Shown: positions 56,534-64,000 of the stretch, one piece after another
Layout of the letters: every line of letters begins with the position of its first letter
Position numbering within the stretch: the first letter of the stretch is position 1
Assembly: GCF_009193255.1 (NCBI RefSeq)
Contig: NZ_WACG01000002.1
Span: 62,001 to 126,000, forward strand
DNA: 64,000 nucleotides
Direction: 5' to 3'
From: Arthrobacter koreensis
GTDB lineage: Bacteria > Actinomycetota > Actinomycetes > Actinomycetales > Micrococcaceae
Notes under the pieces: model-generated
What the model saw: the letters and a program-made list of their open reading frames with translations, nothing else
Database searches by the model: none
What the model was told of the DNA's origin: nothing
Position numbers and translations under genes: made by a program

Positions 56534-56562
56534 TTGACAACCAAGCGCTTGGTTTCTAAAGC
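56534..56562 (+). promoter_or_regulatory. PAC2 gene promoter with an embedded palindromic operator
   Basis: TTGACA (56534-56539) and TAAAGC (56557-56562) are 17 bases apart. The perfect 16-base palindrome AACCAAGCGCTTGGTT (56539-56554) fills almost the whole spacer. Its central AAGCGCTT with a CG centre has the form of LacI/GalR-family operators. A bound repressor there would block RNA polymerase. Transcription would start near 56569, about 35 bases before the ATG. Confidence 0.6.
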
Positions 56563-56603
56563 GCCCCCGCAAACCAACGGGACGAGTGGCAGGAAGGTAC
56601 AAC

Positions 56604-57680
56604 ATGCTTGATCCGCTGACCCTGTTCAACCTGGATCCGGAACTGGCCGCTTCCGCCGAAGTGCGCGGACTGCCGCTGCTTGCCGGATTCACGGGTTTCG
56701 GCGAGGCAGGCCACGTGGTGTCCCAGATCCGTGACGAGCTTTTCGAAAACCTGGAACACGACCTGGTGGCCACCTTCGATGCCGACCAGCTCATCGATTA
56801 CCGTGCCCGCCGTCCGCAGCTGACGTTCGTGGAGGACCACTTCACGGGCTACGAGGCCCCGCGCATCGAACTACACCGCTTCCATGACGGCCTCGGGGAA
56901 CCTTTCCTGTTCCTGACCGGCTTCGAACCCGATTTCCAGTGGGAACGCTTTACCGCCGCAGTGCTGAGCCTCGTTCAGGCCCTCGACGTCTCGCTCGTCG
57001 CCTGGGTCCATTCAATACCGATGCCGGTGCCGCACACGCGCCCCATCGGTGTGACCGCGCACGGCAACCGCCCGGACCTGATCGAGGGCATCAGTTCATG
57101 GAAGCCGACGGCGCAGATCCAGGCTGCCGTAGGGCACCTGCTGGAACTGCGGCTCTCTGAGGCCGGAGTCGACGTCGTGGGCCATGTGGTTCACGTACCG
57201 CATTACCTTTCGGATGCCGAATTTCCTCCTGCCGCCGTGGCGGCGCTGGAATACCTCGGTGCGGCGGCTAATCTGGTCCTGCCGACCGACCGGCTGCGTG
57301 AGGCCGGCCGGGAGGTTGAAAAGCAGATTGCGCAGCAGGTGGATGCCTCGGCAGAGGTACGCGGCGTCGTGGCCACGCTGGAAAGCCGGTACGACGAGTA
57401 CAACGGCAGCACGGTCCGGCGTTCACTGCTGGTCAAGAACAATGATGAGCTGCCCGACGCCGAAGAGCTCGGTGCCGCCGTCGAAGCGTACCTGGCCAGC
57501 CCGCAGGCCGAGGAAGAGACCGAAGCACTGCTTGTTGCACAGGACGAGCAGGAACCAGGTCCGGACGGCGAAGGCCCTGCGGCAGACGAGGATGAGGAAA
57601 GCGTTGAACCGAACGGCCCCGAGCGCCTATCAGGCGGCGACGACCGGCCCGGAACACCCGGAGGCGACGGCAAGGCCTAG
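56604..57680 (+). CDS. PAC2 family protein
   Basis: The 358-residue protein belongs to the PAC2 family, related to the eukaryotic proteasome assembly chaperone 2 and common in actinobacteria. It contains LLAGFTGFGEAGHVVSQ, RPQLTFVEDHFTGY, VHSIPMPVPHTRPIGVTAHG and GHVVHVPHYLSDAEFPPAA. The C-terminal 70 residues are acidic and disordered-looking. AGGAAGG lies six bases before the ATG at 56604, which decides the start over a GTG at 56586. Its bacterial function is not established; no proteasome gene is in the window. Confidence 0.92.
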   Translation: MLDPLTLFNLDPELAASAEVRGLPLLAGFTGFGEAGHVVSQIRDELFENLEHDLVATFDADQLIDYRARRPQLTFVEDHFTGYEAPRIELHRFHDGLGEPFLFLTGFEPDFQWERFTAAVLSLVQALDVSLVAWVHSIPMPVPHTRPIGVTAHGNRPDLIEGISSWKPTAQIQAAVGHLLELRLSEAGVDVVGHVVHVPHYLSDAEFPPAAVAALEYLGAAANLVLPTDRLREAGREVEKQIAQQVDASAEVRGVVATLESRYDEYNGSTVRRSLLVKNNDELPDAEELGAAVEAYLASPQAEEETEALLVAQDEQEPGPDGEGPAADEDEESVEPNGPERLSGGDDRPGTPGGDGKA

Positions 57681-57719
57681 AGCCTCCCGTATCCTGGCCG
57701 CCGCGCCGGGCGGTGCGGC

Positions 57720-59087
57720 ATGAAAAACCGGAGTGCTTGGCTGGTCTGGGGCGCCGGTGTCTTTGCCTACATGGTCGCCGTCACCCAGCGGACGGCTTTT
57801 GGTGTTGCGGGGGTGGAAGCGACAGAACGGTTCTCCGCCACAGCATCCGTCCTGTCCATCTTTACGGTGGTGCAGCTGGTCGTTTACGCAGGCCTGCAGA
57901 TCCCCGTAGGCATGCTGGTGGACCGGTTCGGTCCCCGGCTCCTGATTACCTGCGGGGCTGCGCTGATGTTCGCCGGTCAGTTCCAGCTTGCCGCCGCGGA
58001 GTCTGTCGGCGCCGGAATCGTGGGCCGGTCCCTGGTTGGCGCCGGCGATGCCCTGACCTTCATCTCGGTACTGCGGCTGCTGCCGGCGTGGTTTCCGGCG
58101 CCGAGAATCCCCGTCCTGACCCAGTGGACCGGAATTATCGGACAGCTGGGCCAGATTGCCAGTGCCATCCCGTTCGCCTTCGCGCTGCATGAACTTGGCT
58201 GGAACACGGCGTTCATCTCGGCCGCGGCGCTCTCAGTCCTTGCCTTCGTGCTGGCGCTGGCTTTCGTCCGCAACCAGCCAGGCGCCGCCGCGCGTTCCCC
58301 GCGCCCAGCGCACGACGGCGGCTCCCTCTCGGCAGCCTGGCGCCAGCCCGGCACCCGGCTGGGCATGTGGACGCACTTCACCATCCAGTTTCCGGGGACC
58401 GTCTTCGTGCTGATGTGGGGGTACCCCTATCTCGTCAGCGCGGAACAGGTTTCCCCTGCCGCGGCCTCGGCGCTGATGACCTTCTTTGTGGCGGTTGCCA
58501 TCGTGTGCGGACCGTGGCTCGGTTCCTGGGTAGGCCGGCATCCCCTGCGCCGGTCAACCATGGTGCTGCTGATAGCCGCCGCCATGGCCTGCGGCTGGCT
58601 GGTGGCCATGCTCTGGCCGGGCCCGGCTCCGGTGTGGGTCCTTGCCGGGCTTGTAGCGGTACTCGCCATTGGCGGCCCCGGTTCCATGATTGGTTTCGAC
58701 TTCGCGCGGACGTACAACCCCAGCACACGCCTGGGCACTGCCACCGGAATTGTGAACATTGGCGGGTTTGGCGCGTCGCTGATTTCGATGTACCTCATAG
58801 GCCTGGTCCTCGACCTCCTGCTCAGCACCGGGTTCTCCGGCGGTGACCTCTATGACCTTGCGGCCTTCCGCATCGCGCTGTCCGTGCAGTTCCTCGTGAT
58901 GGGCGTGGGTGTGGCAGGGATCCTGGTCAACCGCAGGAGGGTACGCACTGCCCTGGCAGACGAAGGGCTGCGCCTGCCGCCGCTGCGCGAAGCGCTGGCC
59001 CGCGAACGGCGCCGCCGCAGGGATTTCCGGCGCGGCGCCGGGCCGGAAGAAGAGGGGAAGCCCGTGCAGGAACCGGCGTCCGACTAA
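57720..59087 (+). CDS. Major facilitator superfamily transporter
   Basis: This 455-residue protein has about twelve membrane helices with a central cytoplasmic loop of Ala/Arg/Pro (about residues 194-210) and a basic C-terminal tail. The inter-helix 2-3 loop GMLVDRFGPR is a form of MFS motif A. It resembles nitrate/sugar-type MFS permeases only loosely, and the substrate cannot be told. It starts 39 bases after the PAC2 gene and may be cotranscribed with it and come under the same operator. Confidence 0.88.
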   Translation: MKNRSAWLVWGAGVFAYMVAVTQRTAFGVAGVEATERFSATASVLSIFTVVQLVVYAGLQIPVGMLVDRFGPRLLITCGAALMFAGQFQLAAAESVGAGIVGRSLVGAGDALTFISVLRLLPAWFPAPRIPVLTQWTGIIGQLGQIASAIPFAFALHELGWNTAFISAAALSVLAFVLALAFVRNQPGAAARSPRPAHDGGSLSAAWRQPGTRLGMWTHFTIQFPGTVFVLMWGYPYLVSAEQVSPAAASALMTFFVAVAIVCGPWLGSWVGRHPLRRSTMVLLIAAAMACGWLVAMLWPGPAPVWVLAGLVAVLAIGGPGSMIGFDFARTYNPSTRLGTATGIVNIGGFGASLISMYLIGLVLDLLLSTGFSGGDLYDLAAFRIALSVQFLVMGVGVAGILVNRRRVRTALADEGLRLPPLREALARERRRRRDFRRGAGPEEEGKPVQEPASD

Positions 59088-59226
59088 ACACCGCTGGGGT
59101 TGAAGGCGGGAGTTCCTTCCAGTCTTTCCCTCCCCAGTGGTGCTGGACGCTCGAACTGCGGGCCGTTATCCCTCCGCGGGCACGTTCCGGCACCGCTGGG
59201 CGGACTGAACGGACAGTCTGGGGCCC

Positions 59227-60573
59227 ATGAGCGAATTCCAGAACACAGGACGCCCGGACGCCGCCCGCCGGTCCGCACCCCACCGGCACCATCCCGCAGC
59301 GGAGACCGCAGACGGGGGTCCCGGTGCTGACGGCGCCGGGCCCGGAACCACCGAGGTGCTGCACGCTGGCACCCCGCAGGACATCCTGGCGTTCGTGCCG
59401 CACTGCCTCGGTTTTACGCCGCAGGAATCGCTGGTGCTTCTCGGCCTGCGCGGTGCACGGCTCGGGGCAACGCTTCGGCTGGATTTGCCCGGTGCGTCCT
59501 GCGCCGGGGACAGCCCCGGGCTGGACAGCCTGGAACTGATCTCCGGCTACGCAGACCGGATCACCAGCCTGCTCTCCAACGACGAAGACACCGATGGAGT
59601 ATTGGCCGTGCTGTATACCGATCTGGTGCCGGAGGAAGGCACCCCTCCGCCGTACAGCGCCTTGATGGACATACTGTGCAGCGAACTGGAGAGGCACGGG
59701 CTGATAGTCCGTGACGCATGGCTGACTGGAAACGGAACGTGGCGTGCCTACTTCTGCACGGACCCTGGCTGCTGCCCCTGGCCCGGACACCCGACAGACG
59801 GTATTGCCGGGAGCAGGCTGGGCGCAGAGCTCGTGTACCGGGGCAGCGCCTTCGCACCTTCGCTGGAAGGATCGCTGGAGGGAACGCTGCGCCGTGCAGG
59901 AACACTGCGTACCGCGGCAATGGACGCACGCATCGATAAAGTGCGCCGCCGGATGGAGGGGAGGTGGGGCTCACCGGATGTCTTCGACGAAGTGCTCGCC
60001 GCCTGGGACCACAGGATCTGTTCAGCGACCCGGCTGCCGCCGTCCGAGCCCGTGGACCCGAATCCCGGGCGGAACGGGCGCGAGGGCGACGCCCTGCTGC
60101 TTGCGAGCCTTGAATCCAAGCCGGTGCGGGACACCGTCCTGGTTCTCGCCGCCTCCGGAATGGCTGCTGCCGCACAGGGGATACGTCATCTGCTGCACCC
60201 GGACCTGGTACCGGACACGCCAAACGCAGGCCAGGAGCCGTCAGCGCTGGCCGGGCAGCAGTTTAGGTCCATGCTCATTGGACGCAGCCGCAGCGCCCCG
60301 GACTGGGAGCGCCTGGACGCTGCCCATTCCGTCGTCTGTAATCTCCTCCTGCGCGCGGCAGGCGAGCCGGCCGCTGCCCTGCTGACTCTCCTGGGCTGGG
60401 TCGAATGGGCGCGGGGGCGCAGCTCCCGGGCGGAGCTGAGCCTCTCCGCCGCCCTTCGCGAGGTACCCGGATACCGGCTCGCGGCGCTGCTGCGCGAACT
60501 GCTGCGCAGGGGCGAGCTGCCGCAATGGGCGCTCTCCCCGCTGACCGCCTGGCACGGCGGTCCAGGCGCCTGA
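59227..60573 (+). CDS. DUF4192 family protein
   Basis: The 448-residue protein has a polar N-terminus of about 40 residues and then the actinobacterial DUF4192 domain, starting with PQDILAFVPHCLGFTPQESLVLLGLRG. Charged and Leu/Ala-rich helices make up the rest. It is soluble, with no signal peptide. A cysteine cluster, CTDPGCCPWPGH, lies near residue 177. The domain has no known function. It precedes the primary sigma factor gene in several actinobacteria; a 275-base gap with no gene separates them. Confidence 0.88.
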   Translation: MSEFQNTGRPDAARRSAPHRHHPAAETADGGPGADGAGPGTTEVLHAGTPQDILAFVPHCLGFTPQESLVLLGLRGARLGATLRLDLPGASCAGDSPGLDSLELISGYADRITSLLSNDEDTDGVLAVLYTDLVPEEGTPPPYSALMDILCSELERHGLIVRDAWLTGNGTWRAYFCTDPGCCPWPGHPTDGIAGSRLGAELVYRGSAFAPSLEGSLEGTLRRAGTLRTAAMDARIDKVRRRMEGRWGSPDVFDEVLAAWDHRICSATRLPPSEPVDPNPGRNGREGDALLLASLESKPVRDTVLVLAASGMAAAAQGIRHLLHPDLVPDTPNAGQEPSALAGQQFRSMLIGRSRSAPDWERLDAAHSVVCNLLLRAAGEPAAALLTLLGWVEWARGRSSRAELSLSAALREVPGYRLAALLRELLRRGELPQWALSPLTAWHGGPGA

Positions 60574-60848
60574 TCAGCCCGCGGCAGGCACGGGAGACCG
60601 CCGACTCTCCGTGTCCGGTGGTGGCAGCGCGCCAAAGCATGCGACAATGGGAACCGAGACCCGGTTGGGTTCGTGTACCTAGTGTCGTTCCGGCTTTCCG
60701 CTCACGCGGGGAATAGGAACAGGGTGCGGTGTGTTTGCATATGGAACTGCACCGCGTACAAAGCACTGGTTATGGCACGGACTTGACAGGGTCATAGTGG
60801 TGTTGCCCCCATGGCGGCGCCGCAGCCCGCCGTATTGAAAGGTTTTCT

Positions 60849-62105
<1,257 letters not shown>

Positions 62106-62122
62106 GACACTGCAGAACCGGC

Positions 62123-62177
62123 AGAACTAAAAGGCTGTGCCCCCGCGAACATCGCGGGGGCACAGCCTTTTAGTTCT
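62123..62177. terminator. Bidirectional terminator after sigA
   Basis: Perfect 26-base arms, 62123-62148 and 62152-62177, have a three-base ACA loop (arms begin AGAACTAAAAGGCTGTGCCC). The CTTTTAGTT end gives a U-rich tail in the rightward direction. It lies 18 bases past the sigA stop. Confidence 0.88.
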
Positions 62178-62281
62178 CCACTACTGCCTCATCCCGGCGG
62201 GTGGATGCCGGCCGGTCCCGGTCCCTCGACGGGGCGGGCCACCGGGACCGGCAGTCCGGGGAAACATGCCCGGACAGAACA

Positions 62282-62308
62282 AAGGCCCCTCCACACCGGA
62301 GGGGCCTT
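62282..62308 (-). terminator. Terminator of the DUF7455 gene
   Basis: AAGGCCCCTCC (62282-62292) and GGAGGGGCCTT (62298-62308) form a perfect 11-base stem with loop ACACC. On the minus strand it is followed by TTTGTTCTG, a weak T-rich tail, about 30 bases past the stop codon. Confidence 0.7.
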
Positions 62309-62338
62309 CGCGAGGTCTGGGACTGCTGGTCTTCGGAA

Positions 62339-62560
62339 TTAATCTTCCGGAGAAGCTGCCTTCTGGTGCAGACGAGCACTCTCGTCCTGCCACTCAGAGG
62401 TCAGGGGGCGAAGGTTCGCCTCCACTGTCCGTGCATGGTGAGCGCAGAAAAGAAGTTCCCCACCGGAGGATTCCAGTACCGCGCGCACGTAAGCCTGAGC
62501 GCCGCAGCGGTCACAGCGGTCCAGCGCATTGAGTTGACGTGTAGCAACTGCTGCTGTCAT
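62339..62560 (-). CDS. DUF7455 small zinc-ribbon-like protein
   Basis: The 73-residue protein has CDRCGAQAYVRAVL (residues 16-29) and FCAHHARTVEANL further on. This gives a CxxC plus CxxH arrangement that could bind one zinc ion. It matches the actinobacterial DUF7455 family, found between the primary sigma factor and gyrB/parE genes. AAGGAGG precedes the ATG by five bases. Function unknown; size and cysteines suggest a nucleic-acid or protein-binding zinc knuckle. Confidence 0.88.
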   Translation of the reverse strand: MTAAVATRQLNALDRCDRCGAQAYVRAVLESSGGELLFCAHHARTVEANLRPLTSEWQDESARLHQKAASPED

Positions 62561-62752
62561 GAGTGCCTCCTTAAGGGTGTTGATACTTCATATAACCATC
62601 TTTGCCGGCCGGGCCTTTCGATTAAGGCCCGCCTTTCGCTCTGCGCGTACCAACGGGTAGGTCACATCCAAGCCAGCGGGCAGTGGCACTGTTCACTTTT
62701 GCCGCCCGCCAGTCCCTTCGCTGGGGCGCGGCCCCTGAGTCGCTGCAGGGCA

Positions 62753-62781
62753 CTGTCACCGGCGGGCATTAACCTTATAGA
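62753..62781 (+). promoter_or_regulatory. Promoter of the topoisomerase B subunit gene, in a 301-base intergenic region
   Basis: CTGTCA (62753-62758) and TATAGA (62776-62781) are 17 bases apart, a fair sigma-A promoter. The leader would be about 75 bases. The rest of 62561-62861 holds the divergent promoter for the DUF7455 gene, where an AT-rich stretch (TATATG on the minus strand, 62594-62589) may be the -10. I see no gene in this interval. Confidence 0.5.
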
Positions 62782-62861
62782 AGGCCGGTTGCCTCCGGCT
62801 GCCCCGCCGCAAGGCATCCCTACGCATATCAAGGCCCTTCCGGCCCTAGGAGTTCAGCACC

Positions 62862-64000
62862 GTGGTCCCCCTGGATACTGAGTACAACGCCCGGCACCTT
62901 TCCGTCCTGGAAGGCCTCGAGGCTGTCCGGAAACGCCCCGGCATGTACATCGGGTCCACTGACTCCCGGGGGCTGATGCACTGCCTCTGGGAGATCATCG
63001 ACAACTCCGTCGACGAGGCCCTGGCCGGCTACGGACAGAGCATCCGGATCATCCTGCACGCGGACAACTCCGTAGAGATCCATGACGACGGCCGCGGCAT
63101 TCCGGTGGACATCGAACCCAAGACCGGACTCTCCGGCGTCGAGGTGGTTTTCACCAAACTCCATGCCGGCGGCAAGTTCGGCGGCGGCTCGTACGCCGCG
63201 TCCGGCGGCCTGCACGGTGTGGGCGCCTCCGTGGTGAACGCACTGTCATCACGCCTGGACGTGCAAGTGGACCGCGCCGGCAAGACGTACCAGATGACTT
63301 TCCGCCGCGGAGAGCCCGGCGTCTTTGCGGACAGCGGCTCCAAGCCAACCCCCGACGCCAAGTTCACGCCGTTCCTGGACAGCAGCAAGCTCGAGGTAGT
63401 TGGCAAGGCAAAGCGCGGCGTCACCGGCACCCGGATCCGGTACTGGGCCGACCGGCAGATTTTCACCCCGGATGCCAAGTTCTCCTACGCGGAGCTTGAG
63501 GCCCGGGCCCGCCAAACCTCCTTCCTGGTGCCCGGCCTGCGAATCACGCTGCGGGACGAACGGCGCCTGCCCGGAACTCCCGGAGAAGACGGACCGGTTG
63601 AGGAGGTCTTCCACCACGACGGCGGCATCTCAGAATTCGTTGAGTTCCTCGCTGCGGATGCGCCCGTAACCGACATCTGGCGCCTGCACGGTGCAGGAAA
63701 GTTCAAGGAGTCCGTTCCGGTCCTGGATGAACGCGGGCACAGCAAGATCACCGAGGTTGAACGCGAGTGCGAGGTGGACATCGCGCTGCGCTGGGGGATT
63801 GGCTACGAAACCAGCATCCGCAGCTTCGTCAACATCATCGCCACGCCCAAGGGCGGTACCCACCAGGCCGGCTTCGAGCAGGCGCTGCTGAAGACCTTCC
63901 GCAAGGTCATCGAAAGCAACGCCCGCAAGCTGAAGGCCGGCAACGACAAGATCGAGAAAGACGACGTCTTTGCCGGGCTCACTGCCGTGCTGACGGTGCG
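62862..64000 (+). CDS. parE: Type IIA DNA topoisomerase subunit B (ParE/GyrB), 5' part
   Basis: The first 379 codons are present; the gene continues past the right edge. The translation begins VVPLDTEYNARHLSVLEGLE and has GHKL ATPase motifs: IIDNSVDEALAG, IHDDGRGIPVDIEP, HAGGKFGGGSYAASGGLHGV, and GTRIRYWADRQIFTPD. The lysine in PKGGTHQAGF follows. GTG 62862 has AGGAG nine bases upstream. In this place, near sigA, it is usually annotated as topoisomerase IV/second gyrase B. GyrB versus ParE cannot be settled without the rest. Confidence 0.9.
   Translation, partial: MVPLDTEYNARHLSVLEGLEAVRKRPGMYIGSTDSRGLMHCLWEIIDNSVDEALAGYGQSIRIILHADNSVEIHDDGRGIPVDIEPKTGLSGVEVVFTKLHAGGKFGGGSYAASGGLHGVGASVVNALSSRLDVQVDRAGKTYQMTFRRGEPGVFADSGSKPTPDAKFTPFLDSSKLEVVGKAKRGVTGTRIRYWADRQIFTPDAKFSYAELEARARQTSFLVPGLRITLRDERRLPGTPGEDGPVEEVFHHDGGISEFVEFLAADAPVTDIWRLHGAGKFKESVPVLDERGHSKITEVERECEVDIALRWGIGYETSIRSFVNIIATPKGGTHQAGFEQALLKTFRKVIESNARKLKAGNDKIEKDDVFAGLTAVLTV

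Noticed and set aside
60783-60788. TTGACA as the sigA promoter -35
   Set aside because: No acceptable -10 hexamer lies 16-18 bases downstream, and the region 60574-60848 shows no clear GGAA/GTT alternative with the right spacing.

Overview
The window reads as chromosomal core DNA of a high-GC actinobacterium of the Micrococcaceae, most like Arthrobacter. The evidence is the gene order and protein sequences: an actinobacterial division and cell-wall (dcw) cluster with no ftsA, with sepF, yggT and a DivIVA/Wag31 gene following ftsZ; panB, glnA2, glnE and glnA1 in one neighbourhood as in Mycobacterium; a polyphosphate glucokinase; DUF3040, DUF4191, DUF4192 and DUF7455 proteins; and a MurE whose substrate motif is not the diaminopimelate type, which fits the lysine peptidoglycan of Arthrobacter. 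I see no insertion sequence, prophage, CRISPR array, tRNA or rRNA, and no block of foreign base composition. The genus is an inference.

Layout. 1-230: the start of a leftward gene lying outside the window. 230-22013: DUF3040 protein, then mraZ-rsmH-ftsL-ftsI-murE-murF-mraY-murD-ftsW-murG-murC-ftsQ-ftsZ, pgeF, yggS, sepF, yggT, divIVA, lspA and an rluD-type gene, all rightward and mostly with 4-base start/stop overlaps. 22042-27545: dnaE, hisD and nrdR, each preceded by a TAGAAT hexamer; dnaE and hisD look leaderless. 27629-30493: ppgK and map (leftward), a 54-residue SPOR-like protein, panB (leftward). 30744-40204: nitrogen region with glnA2, glnE, a fused binding-protein/permease plus ATPase for polar amino acids, a serine hydrolase, and glnA1 with a GlnR-like box. 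40464-43555: RDD protein, DUF4191 protein, lipB-lipA. 43669-50261: kinase-like membrane protein, tricorn protease homologue, universal stress protein, paired CrcB fluoride channel genes. 50295-56389, leftward: OsmC-type peroxidase, small membrane protein, sucB-type E2, lpd, leucyl aminopeptidase. 56604-64000: PAC2 protein, MFS transporter, DUF4192 protein, primary sigma factor, DUF7455 protein, and the 5' part of a type IIA topoisomerase B subunit.

How the genes fit together. The first 20 kb makes lipid II (MurC-MurF, MraY, MurG), polymerises and crosslinks it (FtsW, FtsI), builds the divisome (FtsL, FtsQ, FtsZ, SepF) and directs polar growth (DivIVA). LipB and LipA make the cofactor carried by the twin lipoyl domains of the E2, which Lpd reoxidises. 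The two glutamine synthetases, GlnE and the amino acid transporter form an ammonium/glutamine module.

I did not find a convincing undescribed system. What stands out is mostly regulatory: three helically phased MraZ boxes, a palindrome upstream of ftsZ, a LacI-type palindrome inside the PAC2 promoter, the leaderless genes, and several long perfect palindromes at gene ends.
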